In this document: one piece after another, positions 1-9,187 of the stretch | How the letters are laid out: each line of letters begins with the position of its first letter | Numbering within the stretch: position 1 is the stretch's first letter | Assembly (NCBI RefSeq): GCF_001761485.1 | Contig: NC_090773.1 | Span: 1,736,001-1,800,000 of the forward strand | Source of the DNA: Yarrowia lipolytica | Taxonomy: Eukaryota; Ascomycota; Dipodascomycetes; Dipodascales | Reading direction: 5' to 3' | DNA: 64,000 bases | Notes under the pieces: generated by a model | Told to the model about the DNA's origin: nothing | Databases searched by the model: none | The model's input: the letters and a program-made list of their open reading frames with translations, nothing else | Translations under genes and position numbers: made by a program

Positions 1-1063
1 GTAGTTTCAGTGGAGTTCGATACGATCTCCCTGAATCAGACAGAGGGTCTCAGAGACTGAGGAGGCGTCATAATGGGCCTTTTTTTACAAATATTGATTT
101 GGTTAGAACTTGAATGGCATCACTAGGGCCGTTTCCCGAGGTTTCCTCTTCTAGAGAGTCAGAAAGACGTCTGGTTGAGGTGATGTGGAGGGACTAGAAT
201 AGAAACAACTGTACCATTGTAATAAGCTTAATGAAAGATATCTAGCAATATCCAACACCCTTCACTTGGTGTACTGTGGCAAAAGTTGGTGTGTTCATAA
301 GCTGGGATGGTGAGATAGTTGTGGAGAGACCCTGAGAGGCACAATGAAGGGGTACGGACAGTTGTAGAGTTGAAAAACAGGCTTGGTGACACAAAGGGAC
401 TAGTGAATCGGCCTTTCTGGTTTCAAAATGGCCCTTTTTCTCATCATAATGTTGTGCTTGCTAAGTTGTCAGCATATGAAGACGTGAAGAGTTGCTGACT
501 CGAAAGTCCAAGTAGGAGCCCGAGAAAAGTGGGAAAGAATGAGAAAGAACCGGAGAGGAGTGTTTCAGCTTTATTTCTTGTACAATAATGCATAGACTAG
601 ACACTACTCTACAAGTAACCTGGTATCTCAGTCAAGCCATACACAGACCTCAGGGAGAGGGTACAAACACCACTCTCACTCTCCTAGAAGTTATATAGAG
701 ACCAGAATTGGTCAATTTAATGGATTTAGCATCTTTCAAACCCGCAGAATCCTCCATATATGTTCATATCTGGTTCTTTCGGACTCTAGACCATCCCCCC
801 ACGTCCACAACCACCCCAAAACGCACATCAGAATAAGAGAAAATGTTTCTTAGTCATCAAACTACATACTAAACCAACTAAACCAACATATACAACTCTC
901 CAGTCCACAGTGTCTCGGGCGAACATGCTCCAGAACTAGTCGTTGTGCTCTCGTCGATACTGGCTTAGTCAGCACAACCACCCATCTGCAACCTTAAAAA
1001 AATATTTTCGATTAGCCTTCTATTTTCTGTTATCTGGCACCACCTTGCAACCACACAACCATC
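1..1063. other. Intergenic region upstream of SOF1
   Basis: No open reading frame, RNA gene or clear repeat is recognised. The last ~150 bases before SOF1 are A/C-rich and presumably hold its promoter and leader. The left part may include the 3' flank of a gene outside the window. Confidence 0.5.
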
Positions 1064-2479
1064 ATGAAAATCAAGACCATTTCGCGGTCCACGGACGCCT
1101 ATCTTGCCGACCGAGCCTCCGAGACGTCGCGGCAGCCCCGAAACCTCGACTCCGCGCTGCATCCCTTTGAGCGAGCCCGAGAATACACAAAAGCGCTGAA
1201 TGCCACCAAGCTGGAGCGAATGTTTGCAAAGCCGTTTGTGGGCCAGCTGGGACGAGGCCACATCGACGGCGTGTACACGATTGCTCTGAACCCGCGGATG
1301 CTCAACGCTGCGGCGTCGGGCTCTGCTGACGGAGTGATCAAGTACTGGGACCTGACGTCGCAGGAGGAGACTTATTCCGTGCAGGCCCATGAGAACATTG
1401 TGCGTGGTCTGACAGTGACACCCGAGGGACGACTGCTGTCGTGTGCCTCTGACAAGACCGTCAAGCTGTGGGACATGAAGAACAAGAACCCCGACCCCAA
1501 GCAGGTGTATCTGGGAGACCGAGGCTTCAACTGTATTGACCATCAGCGAGGTCCCGACACCTCCAAGTTTGCCACTGGATGTGGAAAGGTGCAGCTGTGG
1601 GACACCACCCGGTCCAAGCCTCTTTCGTCGCTGTCCTGGGGCGCAGACACCATCACTTCTCTCAAGTTCTCTCCCTCTGAGCACGCTGTGTTTGCCTCCA
1701 CCGGTTCCGACAGAGCCCTCACCCTCTACGACATCCGAACCAACTCGCCCATCAACAAGCTGGTCACCAGCATGAACAACAATGCCATTTCATGGAACCC
1801 CCAGGTGCCGTTCATGTTCTGTGCCGCCAACGAAGACCACAATGTCTATCTTTACGACATGCGAAACCTGTCTGCATGCACATCGTTCCTGCAGGACCAC
1901 GTGGCTGCGGTCATGGACGTGGACTACTCGCCCACCGGCCGGGAAATCGTCACCGCCTCTTATGACAAGACTATCCGAATCTTCAACGTCCGAGAACGGT
2001 TCTCCAGAGACATTTACCACACCAAGCGAATGCAGCGGGTGTTTTCTGCAAAGTTCACTCTGGATAACAAGTACATTCTGTCGGGTTCAGATGACGGTAA
2101 CGTGCGTCTGTGGCGAGCCAAGGCCTCCGAAAAGGCCGGTGTCCGGTCGTCCAGGGAGCGGGCATCCCGAGAATACACCGACGCTCTCAAGGAGCGATAC
2201 AGACACATGCCCGAGGTGCGGTCCATTGCCCGACACCGACACGTGCCGTCTGCCATCAAGAATGCCCGTGAAATCAAGGGTATTGAGCGAAAGGCTCTCA
2301 AGAGACGACAGGACAACGAGAGAAAGCATAACAAGAACCTGCCTGACATTCATCTCAAACAGCAGCATATTGTTGGTGTTGCCATCAAGGACGATAAGAA
2401 GATTGAGGAGTGGAAGAGAATTCAGGAGGAGAAGAAGCAGCATAAGGAGAGTGTTGAGGGAGGTTGGAAGAATGTCTAG
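1064..2479 (+). CDS. SOF1: Sof1-like WD40 protein, U3 snoRNP / small-subunit processome
   Basis: The 471-aa protein matches Sof1 (DCAF13) from end to end. It starts MKIKTISRS, and near residues 28-47 it has the family block HPFERAREYTKALNATKLER followed by MFAKPFVGQLG. About seven WD40 repeats follow (for example GSADGVIKYWD, SCASDKTVKLWD, TASYDKTIRIFN, SGSDDGNVRLWR). After about residue 350 comes the basic, helical Sof1-specific C-terminal domain (REYTDALKERYRHMPEVRSI, then a Lys/Glu-rich tail). In yeast, Sof1 acts in the nucleolus with U3 snoRNA in 18S rRNA processing and 40S assembly. The start is supported by family alignment and by the leader ACCATCATG. There is no intron. Its length is close to that of the yeast protein, and nothing looks damaged. 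Confidence 0.96.
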   Translation: MKIKTISRSTDAYLADRASETSRQPRNLDSALHPFERAREYTKALNATKLERMFAKPFVGQLGRGHIDGVYTIALNPRMLNAAASGSADGVIKYWDLTSQEETYSVQAHENIVRGLTVTPEGRLLSCASDKTVKLWDMKNKNPDPKQVYLGDRGFNCIDHQRGPDTSKFATGCGKVQLWDTTRSKPLSSLSWGADTITSLKFSPSEHAVFASTGSDRALTLYDIRTNSPINKLVTSMNNNAISWNPQVPFMFCAANEDHNVYLYDMRNLSACTSFLQDHVAAVMDVDYSPTGREIVTASYDKTIRIFNVRERFSRDIYHTKRMQRVFSAKFTLDNKYILSGSDDGNVRLWRAKASEKAGVRSSRERASREYTDALKERYRHMPEVRSIARHRHVPSAIKNAREIKGIERKALKRRQDNERKHNKNLPDIHLKQQHIVGVAIKDDKKIEEWKRIQEEKKQHKESVEGGWKNV

Positions 2480-2910
2480 TGTTTTGCAGGTGAATAGCAC
2501 GACGAGAACACGTGAGGAAATGACATCTGACTACACGACGATATTAATATAGACCTGTGAAACGACATTCCACTTTCGACACAACGTCGTCTGTCACAAG
2601 TGACATGGCGCACACAGCCGCGGTCGTGTTTCAAAAAAGATATAACATATATATGAGTGCATTTTTTATTATTACTGTACTTGGTTGAAGACTGATGAGC
2701 TGAACACATCCATCAACTCCGCCACCCCCTGGACTCTGTAGTCAGTCAGAAAGATATGGCCGGATGGGATTGTTGTGGAACGGCCAGAGGTTGAGCGACT
2801 TACGAAAGTATCAATACAAATACCTGGAATACAAATACCAGTACCGGACCGTTATTCGAGTGGATGTGAGGACTTGAGGTCCGATTTGCTGGTGGTAGAA
2901 GGATGAATCT

Positions 2911-3180
2911 ACGTTAGTTGCTAAGTCAGTCAGTCCGTACTGGTACGGTACCTGTCTCGCCGTCCGTCGTACGTTAGTTGCTAAGTCAGCCAGTACGTAC
3001 TGGTACGGTTCTCGTCTCGCCGTCCGTCGTACTGGTACGGTACTGTCTCGCAGTCGTATCGTACGCGCCTCGTACCGTCTCGCAGTCGTATCGTACGCGC
3101 CTCATACCTTCCGTCGCACGCTACCGCCCGTCGCACGCTACCGCCTCGCTGTCCGTCGTACCGCCTCGCACTCGCGGGCT
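2911..3180. repeat. 60-bp tandem duplication followed by shorter tandem units
   Basis: Bases 2911-2970 and 2971-3030 are two adjacent 60-bp units differing at about five positions; both begin ACGTTAGTTGCTAAGTCAG and end CGTCCGTCGT. A third, partial unit follows. Next come two copies of a unit with core GTCTCGCAGTCGTATCGTAC (about 3045-3103) and two of CCGTCGCACGCTACCGC (about 3111-3143). The block is rich in CGTACG/GTAC palindromes. No coding function is seen. Confidence 0.85.
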
Positions 3181-3741
3181 CGCCGGACCTCCTACCACTT
3201 TCAATTGGCTGACACCTTATCCCTGTGTGTGTTCGGACTATGCGCTCATTGTTTACAAGTATGACGTGCATTATCGTAGGTGCCAAGAGCTGAGATACTG
3301 CTTGCTGCGGCTATCTATGGGGTTTAGCGGATGATATAGAAACAAAGGCTGGCATCTAAGCAATCTGGACGGGGCGAAAACCGAGTCGCGGTCCGTGCGA
3401 CACGAAAAACACGTCTTTTCACCCCCAGCAACGGAGTCTAGCTCCCGCCCCAACTCTGTGATAAAGTTGAAAGGAAGAATGCTAACAATAGATTGTAAAC
3501 ACAAGGGATGTGGGCCAGAGAGGCGCTTATTCGCAGTGGCAAGCAGGGAAAAAGTCGTTGATCACGTCATTAACAACTACAAGCAACAGTGTCGTTGCTT
3601 CCTTTCGTCACGTGATAGCCCCAGTCCCGCGTTTGGCCCTCTCCTCGATCCCGCCGCCTTCCCCCTGCATCTACATACTCCAAGGGATGACGTGCAGGAG
3701 CCAAGCGTTCATATTCAACTCTAACCCTGGCTCTGACGCGG

Positions 3742-3754
3742 TATATATATATAA
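3742..3754 (+). promoter_or_regulatory. Strong TATA box of the small secreted-peptide gene
   Basis: A 13-base run of alternating T and A ending in AA lies about 75 bases before the ATG at 3829. The leader then carries three copies of a CTTTCGT-type unit (about 3770-3790). This is a typical arrangement for a strongly expressed yeast gene. Confidence 0.6.
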
Positions 3755-3828
3755 GCGGGGAGGCGTCTCCGTCTTTCGTCTTTCGTCTTTGTTAGTTCCA
3801 ACCAACGTTCGTTTCTGCCACATCCACC

Positions 3829-4029
3829 ATGCGACTCTCCACCACTCTCATTGCTGCTCTCTCCACCCTGGCTCTTGCTGCTCCTGCCCCTGCCCCTGCC
3901 CCGGTCAACGCCATCGTCAACGGCGACAAGCTCAAGAACATCGAGCACCTTGGAAAGCGAGACCTCAAGAAGATCGCCCAGGAGAAGGTGATTGTCAACG
4001 GCGACCAGCTGACCAAGGAGGCCAACTAA
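3829..4029 (+). CDS. Small secreted peptide precursor with one Kex2-type site
   Basis: This 66-aa reading frame starts at an ATG in good context (CCACCATG) behind a strong TATA box. Residues 1-18 form a classic signal peptide (MRLSTTLIAALSTLALAA), followed by an Ala-Pro repeat (residues 18-25). The remainder is short, charged and has no Cys. It contains a Lys-Arg at residues 43-44, suited to Kex2 cleavage, and two related segments, IVNGDKL (29-35) and IVNGDQL (55-61), one on each side of that site. It could therefore release two related peptides, as fungal pheromone or Kex2-processed repeat peptide precursors do. It does not look like the known alpha-type pheromones, and no homologue is recognised. 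The function is unknown. It could also be a small cell-wall or secreted protein that is never processed. Confidence 0.65.
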   Translation: MRLSTTLIAALSTLALAAPAPAPAPVNAIVNGDKLKNIEHLGKRDLKKIAQEKVIVNGDQLTKEAN

Positions 4030-4915
4030 TTGTGTCCGACAAGTGACTGAATGTCAAAGATACGACATGGTCAACCACAAACCAGCCTAGAGAACACTTT
4101 GCTCACTGTATATTTAATCAATTAATAATGACTACAACATGTTGCCGTTGATGACTGACGTGATATCACCGCTTGATGACTAACAAGTAACATCAGTTGG
4201 ATAGAGATGGATAAAGCGATTCGAGGGGATTATTTTGATACTTGACAAAGAGATACCAGGGATATACTGAAAGGAAAGTACTTGTAGCTACTTGTAGGTT
4301 AGTCGTAGTCCAACGAAGGTGCGAGTCTCTCTTCATTATATCATCATTTTTTATTAAAACATATATTTTTGATTATCATTAATAATCTTTCAAACAATCT
4401 CCGATTTGCTGACTAAGACTACACTAATGGGTAGTCTACTCAAGCTGATTATTTTGATATTATGTAATCACACCTCGATTACTAGGGACAATACATAGTC
4501 TCTGATTTGATGACAAACGAGCTATTCGCTAGACATGAAAATTACACCAATAGAAACCCCACTCAAGCCCATCATTTCTACATTTTCAGGTCTCCCTATT
4601 GTCCAACAATAATTCCATCTCTGGACGTTCGACTAAGGCAAAGGTATACCTCTCCAACCTCTTCTTCAACAGCAGCAACCAAATAAGAAATGGAGAAATA
4701 AATAAATTAACAAAAGAAAAAAATAAAAAAAGGAAAAAAAAGGAAAAAAAAAAGAGGACCAAGAAACAACTCGAAATTCCCATTTTTTTTAATGCACAAA
4801 AATCAACCGCTTTTTTGTCCACTTCGGCCGCCATACCCAGTTACCCTACTGCATGACAATCTGCACACAAAGTTGATCCTCCAGTTGTGCATCACCAACG
4901 AGACATTGCACTACT

Positions 4916-4948
<33 letters not shown>

Positions 4949-4958
4949 GTCACACAAG
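4030..4958. other. Intergenic region between the secreted peptide and SMB1
   Basis: AT-rich 3' flank, then an A-rich purine stretch (about 4685-4760). A (CA)n microsatellite of about 30 bases (4917-4947) ends about 12 bases before the SMB1 start codon. No other gene is seen. Confidence 0.6.
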
Positions 4959-5588
4959 ATGATTGTGAGTATGATTGGAAAGAGCCATCATGTGGCAACC
5001 GACATCACTTGAAGATCTACATCACGTGACCAAAAGTGTTACATGATTAATCTCAAAACGCTCGATGGGACGAGCAGCTCCAGCGTTTTGCTAACACAGG
5101 TACCAAACAAGACAAAAATGGCCGATCTGGTCAACTACAGGCTCCGGGTGACGACTGTGGATGGCAAGCAGATGGTGGGACAGATGCTGGCGTTCGACCG
5201 GTACATGAATCTTGTTCTAAGTGACTGCGAGGAGTTCCGGGCAACGAAAAAGTCGCTGCTGGAGGCAAAAAAGACTATCCAGATCGAGAATGGCGACGCT
5301 TCTTCCGTGTCCATCACTGAGGAGAAACGGACTTTGGGGTTGGTCATTCTACGAGGCGAGACTGTGGTTTCTGTGTCTGTCGAGGCTCCTCCTCCCACAG
5401 ATCCTACAGCTCGACTGGGCAACACCGCTCTGACACCCGGATCCGGGTCTGCCAAGGGCATCAACCGGGCCATCCCCACAGGTCCCAGAGGAGCTGGAGG
5501 ACCGGGATTGGGAGGTCCCGTGCGAAGTGCGCCTGGAGGAAGAGCTCCTCCCGGGTTCCAGGCTCCTCCTGGATTTGGACGGGCGTAG
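4959..5588 (+). CDS. SMB1: Small nuclear ribonucleoprotein SmB, spliced
   Basis: There are two exons, 4959-4964 (only ATG ATT) and 5100-5588, giving 164 aa. The 135-base intron 4965-5099 starts GTGAGT and ends GCTAACACAG, the branch point abutting the acceptor. Splicing joins MI to VPNKTKMADLVNYRLR, which lines up with the N-terminus of SmB proteins. Without splicing, an unrelated leader would be read. The LSm fold spans about residues 8-90: Sm1 covers DGKQMVGQMLAFDRYMNLVL and the SDCEEF that follows, and Sm2 is RTLGLVILRGETVVSVSVE. A Gly/Pro/Arg-rich tail follows (PPGFQAPPGFGRA). SmB is part of the heptameric Sm ring of the U1, U2, U4 and U5 snRNPs in pre-mRNA splicing. Very short first exons of this kind are common in this clade. 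Confidence 0.94.
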
Positions 5589-6480
5589 ACGCATACACAC
5601 GTCTGGGCAGAACTGTGAAACCACGCGGACTGTCATGTTCGGTGACTAACGTCCGAAACACAGGATTACACAGCCTCAAGAGCACTCAAGAACAGCCCCG
5701 AACAGAGTGTTTAGTTTTGGAGATACGGCATAGAAAGAACCGGGAGCAAAGATGAGATGGGGGACAATGGCGCACTCACTCATGGCTGGAAAAAGGTATA
5801 TAATATAATTAGCATAATAGGGAATGGACGTGTATATTGGACTATCTTCTGATACGAAACGGTGGAGCACTGTACAAGTGACAGGACTACTCCACCACCG
5901 ACGTGAGCTCTTACTATTCCTCTGAGCCTGTGATACCCATTGTGCGCAAGATAAAGATGGAAATGACAGCTACAAACGAGCAAGTACGACTCTAGACTTC
6001 CTTACGATGAACTCTGAAGTCAGTCATATAGCTCGGTTATACATTCTTTTGCAAATCTGATGGGACGATAACAGTGATTGTCAGAAATGCTAGTATATTA
6101 ATAATATCTGTTGTGACATGGAACTACTCAAAGCAGTGCTTACATTCCTCTAAAATCTTCAGTTTGTTTCCGTTTCCGTTTTCGTTTTTTATAATGTTTT
6201 TTTTTTTTTTTTTTGTTTTAATTCTAATGATTCATTAAAGCTATATGCTTAGTAAGCCGGCTTATTGGCGTTCATTAAATTAGTCATAATAATCGTTGAG
6301 ATGCGCGTCACGGAGAGCGAGTCAATGAGTTCGAGATTGCTTTTGGTCGTTTCCTTTTTCGCGGTCACGTGGTAGTAAATCAAAACTATTAAATCAATTA
6401 ATCATATCAATCGTGTTTTTGTGATTACATAAGCACAATTTAGAAAGCAGAGATCACACTTTTTTTCTTGTAAAGTTTGG
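5589..6480. other. Intergenic region between SMB1 and tRNA-Phe
   Basis: No protein gene is recognised. A poly-T run (about 6196-6215) immediately precedes the first copy of the ~60-bp dispersed repeat (6221-6280). The rest is AT-rich flank of the tRNA gene. Confidence 0.55.
6221..6280 (+). repeat. Dispersed ~60-bp repeat, copy 1 (200 bp upstream of tRNA-Phe)
   Basis: It starts ATTCTAATGATTCATTAAAG, contains the core TAGTAAGCCGGCTTATTGGCG and ends TTCATTAAAT. Copies 2 (7036-7095, inverted) and 3 (8359-8420) are about 85-90% alike. The copy is preceded by poly-T and points towards the tRNA. It may be a fragment of a mobile element that inserts near RNA polymerase III genes, or a shared upstream element. 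The class is undecided. Confidence 0.75.
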
Positions 6481-6572
6481 GCGGATTTAGCTCAGTTGGG
6501 AGAGCGCCAGACTGAAGTCATTCTTTAGTCAGAGTAATCTGGAGGTCCTGTGTTCGATCCACAGAATTCGCA
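6481..6572 (+). tRNA. tRNA-Phe (GAA) with intron
   Basis: A complete cloverleaf is visible. The acceptor GCGGATT pairs with AATTCGC, and the discriminator is A. The A box is in TAGCTCAGTTGGG and the B box is TGTTCGATCC. The anticodon stem CCAGA/TCTGG encloses the loop CT-GAA-G, with the anticodon at 6514-6516. A 19-base intron (6518-6536) lies one base 3' of the anticodon, the canonical place. A T-run follows the gene as terminator. Confidence 0.95.
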
Positions 6573-6777
6573 TTTTTTAAATTTTTGTGTCGTAGAGAGG
6601 ATTGTTGTTGATTTTCGAGAACATATTATACATCTTAGTCTTGTCTTTATTTGCATCTAAATTGAAATGTTGACTTAGTCTATGCTCTATTTATATTACT
6701 AGATCCATCTCAAAATGATTACATAAGCCAACCCTGGATGCCTGACAAAAAAAGAACAAAGACGTATCTTTGTAAGC

Positions 6778-6858
6778 AGCCCGACGTGGGGCTTGAACCC
6801 ACAGCCTTGAGATGTCTAGAATAAGAGTCTCACGCTCTACCGATTGAGCTAGCCAGGC
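6778..6858 (-). tRNA. tRNA-Lys (CTT) with intron
   Basis: Read on the minus strand, the acceptor GCCTGGC pairs with GTCGGGC (two G-T wobbles). The A box is TAGCTCAATCGG and the B box is GGTTCAAGCC. The anticodon stem TGAGA/TCTCA carries the loop CT-CTT-A, interrupted by an 8-base intron (TTCTAGAC). The spliced form is a standard eukaryotic tRNA-Lys(CUU). A T7 run follows on the minus strand. Confidence 0.94.
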
Positions 6859-7645
6859 TTGATTAATCTCGGCACATGATGAGAATATAAGAGCTGAAAA
6901 ACCAACCTGGAAAGAGCCAAAAAAAGCCATGATTCACTACCACGAGACCACGACAATGACATCAACTAGACGAAGCGTCGACAAACCAACTGACAGCGCC
7001 TCGCAGCGCACATCGCAAAGATTCAGAAGTGTATGATTTATTGAACGCCAATAACCCGGCTTACTAGGTATATAGCTGTAATGAATCATTAGAATATATT
7101 AAGTGTAATTAACTACTTGTAGAATAAAATATCCCTGTATTTTCTACAATTGTAGAAAGTTTTAGCTCAAAATGTGAGATTTTGTGATAATACCTACAGA
7201 AATATGTTCCTGGTATTGAAGATCGTAAGTATTATTATGTGATATAGTTAATCAACAACTTACAACTCACTTCTAGGGACACGACGCTGATTCCTGTCAT
7301 TACTATGTGGTGACATCTCATCATTATGTGAGGAATTACCCAGGTATTACCCTACCGGGTATTAACAACTACACCGGAAACCATTTCTCTCGATTTTTCA
7401 TTTTAAGCATATTTTAGCATTTTGTTAGTTTGGAAAATACGAGGTACGTCAATTTTTCTAAACTGCAAAAAAGAGCGAAAAAAGTGCATATGTGAAGCAC
7501 TGGTGGGAATTATCTTACATATTCGGAACCATGGAGGTTCTTGAAAATCGGCCAAGGTCTCAAATCGCCCAAAACGACGCATTTTCTCGAATATCTGCGT
7601 TTTTCAGAATCGCTGCTCCACTTTCCACGGTTTGAAAACAAACGG
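6859..7645. other. Intergenic region between tRNA-Lys and tRNA-His
   Basis: It contains copy 2 of the dispersed repeat (7036-7095), oriented towards tRNA-Lys. The remainder is AT-rich, and nothing else is recognised. Confidence 0.5.
7036..7095 (-). repeat. Dispersed ~60-bp repeat, copy 2 (177 bp upstream of tRNA-Lys)
   Basis: The reverse complement matches copies 1 and 3, beginning ATTCTAATGATTCATTACAG with the core TAGTAAGCCGGGTTATTGGCG. Because tRNA-Lys is on the minus strand, this copy has the same orientation relative to its tRNA as copies 1 and 3 have to theirs. Confidence 0.75.
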
Positions 7646-7733
7646 GCCGTCATAGTATAGTGGTTAGTACATCACGTTGTGGTTCTTTCAGTAGTGTCCC
7701 GTGAAAACCTCAGTTCGATTCTGGGTGACGGCA
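7646..7733 (+). tRNA. tRNA-His (GTG) with intron
   Basis: The acceptor GCCGTCA pairs with TGACGGC and the discriminator is A. The A box lies in TAGTATAGTGGTTAGTAC and the B box in GTTCGATTC. The anticodon stem TCACG/CGTGA encloses TT-GTG-G (anticodon 7679-7681), with a 16-base intron after position 37. The G at -1 is expected to be added after transcription. No copy of the dispersed repeat is seen upstream of this tRNA. Confidence 0.94.
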
Positions 7734-8521
7734 ACCAGCTCCGCAAGGAGTATTATTTTGTTTTCTGATTCTGGCGCTGCTACTACAAGTAGTACACATG
7801 CTGGTTTCCATACACCCTGTGATGCTATAACTTTCATTTTCCATTAGACTACTGATCTTTTGTGATGATAACTTCTACTGAGGGCAAGTATGAGTGTTGG
7901 CTTCAAGTATAGTACAGTGTCTTTTCTTTTTGAGCGTGCATGGAGGCGTTCTGGGCTGAGATTGTCGTTCATTATTGTGCCCTGAATGTTGGTGATGTCG
8001 TATCAAAAGTGAGAACAGCTTGTATGAAATATGTACTACTGTACCTCAGCGTATCCAGACAAGTGACAGAGGGAAAGAGTAACTAATGGAACAATGAACA
8101 GATACACTGTCTTGTTGGTGCACTCGAAGGAAGTGATATGTTCCATTGAAATGTGTTTCAGGGTACATGTTACAGGGCGTATGGTATGTTTAACAGATTC
8201 CCAATGTCGGTTTCCGATTCTAGGACTTTTTTATTTTTATTTTTTATTTTTCTTAGGGAATTACCTTTCATATTTGTTAATTTTTTTTAATCTTTTTATA
8301 ATAGGAAAAATTCAGCTAGTTTTGAGGCCTAAGGACAATGTTCCCCGCCATTTTTTTTATTCTAATGACTCTCATTAACAAGCTATATACCTAGTAAGCC
8401 AGGTTATTGGTGTTCAATAATACACTTTTTTTTTATTTTTGTTTTTATTCTAATGATTCTTGCTGACCTAAGGATAATGCTGAATAAGCACGGGATCGGG
8501 TGGTAACAGGACATCTCAAAA
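7734..8521. other. Intergenic region between tRNA-His and tRNA-Asp
   Basis: No protein gene is recognised. T-rich runs near 8226-8300 precede copy 3 of the dispersed repeat (8359-8420). A short partial fourth copy (8447-8460, ATTCTAATGATTCT) follows. Confidence 0.5.
8359..8420 (+). repeat. Dispersed ~60-bp repeat, copy 3 (101 bp upstream of tRNA-Asp)
   Basis: It starts ATTCTAATGACTCTCATTAA, has the core CTAGTAAGCCAGGTTATTGG and ends TGTTCAATAA. It carries two small insertions relative to copy 1 and is preceded by a T-run. A 14-base fragment of the same start recurs at 8447-8460. Confidence 0.7.
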
Positions 8522-8610
8522 TCCGCAATAGTTTAGTGGCTAAGAATTTCCGCCTGTCAGAACTCGAGTTCAGCACGCGGGGGACCGGAGTTCAATTCTC
8601 CGTTGCGGAG
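8522..8610 (+). tRNA. tRNA-Asp (GTC) with intron
   Basis: The acceptor TCCGCAA pairs with TTGCGGA and the discriminator is G. The A box is TAGTTTAGTGG and the B box is GTTCAATTC. The stem TCCGC/GCGGG carries the loop CT-GTC-A (anticodon 8556-8558), interrupted by a 16-base intron containing the palindrome GAACTCGAGTTC. It is followed by TCTTTTTA as terminator. Confidence 0.93.
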
Positions 8611-9160
8611 TCTTTTTACAGGTATCTGTGAATCTGTTTTTTTTCTCCCCCAGAGAGAGACGTGCTGGCCTCTTGGCTGGTCAGATACAATGCAGCAGAA
8701 CGGTGGTGGGGCAGAAGCAGGATTCGGTGTGATATGAGAGACAATAAAAGAAGGAAAATACTCGTAGATTGGCCATATTACTCACCACAAGGCCCCAGGG
8801 CTTCCTCAAGAAGGTCATCTCGTCTGGTTTGAGTTCAGATAATGCACCCTCTCCAACCTTATCGGCTCCGATAAGAGGCACATGGGGAGCTCTTTGACTG
8901 CTGAGTCGACGTCTGCCTGCCTGAAACAGTGTTATAAAGGGGAGAATGCGGAAATTTCCTCGGTTTTGAGCCAGTTTACATAGATAGAAACCTCATTTAT
9001 AACCCCACAGAAGCACTCGTTGTCTTACAATCACTTGGCCCTTGTCTGTAGTAGCAATCTGGCCCTCTCCATGCTGTATTCGTGTCTGTTCTACTCCAAC
9101 TGCATGGGTAGACTTCACTTGAAAGAATGATTCAAGAACGTTTACGAATGGCTCTTGAGG
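8557..9160 (-). other. Possible spliced reading frame, three exon-like blocks, product unknown
   Basis: Three minus-strand blocks could be joined in phase by splice-like signals. Block A is 9029-9160 (44 codons; contains QTRIQHGEGQIATTDKGQVI), preceded by CATAACAG and followed by GTAAGA. Block B is 8786-8920 (45 codons; contains APHVPLIGADKVGEGALSEL and FLRKPWG), preceded by TATAACACTGTTTCAG and followed by the consensus GTGAGT. Block C is 8557-8676 (39 codons plus stop), preceded by CTGACCAG. The introns would be 108 and 109 bases. Against a real gene: no first exon with ATG is found, no family is recognised, and block C runs antisense into tRNA-Asp. It may be a gene relic or chance. Confidence 0.25.
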
Positions 9161-9187
9161 CTGTTATGGTTTACAGAGCAGGACATT

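Larger units (their letters stand above)
2480..3828. other. Intergenic region with nested tandem duplications
   Basis: The left part is the 3' flank of SOF1. The middle (2911-3180) is a GC-rich nested tandem-repeat block, listed separately. The right end is the promoter of the small secreted-peptide gene, with a TATA box at 3742-3754. Confidence 0.6.

Noticed and set aside
3479-3491. Splice-acceptor-like GCTAACAATAG upstream of the secreted-peptide gene
   Set aside because: A stop codon follows within a few codons and no consensus donor pairs with it.
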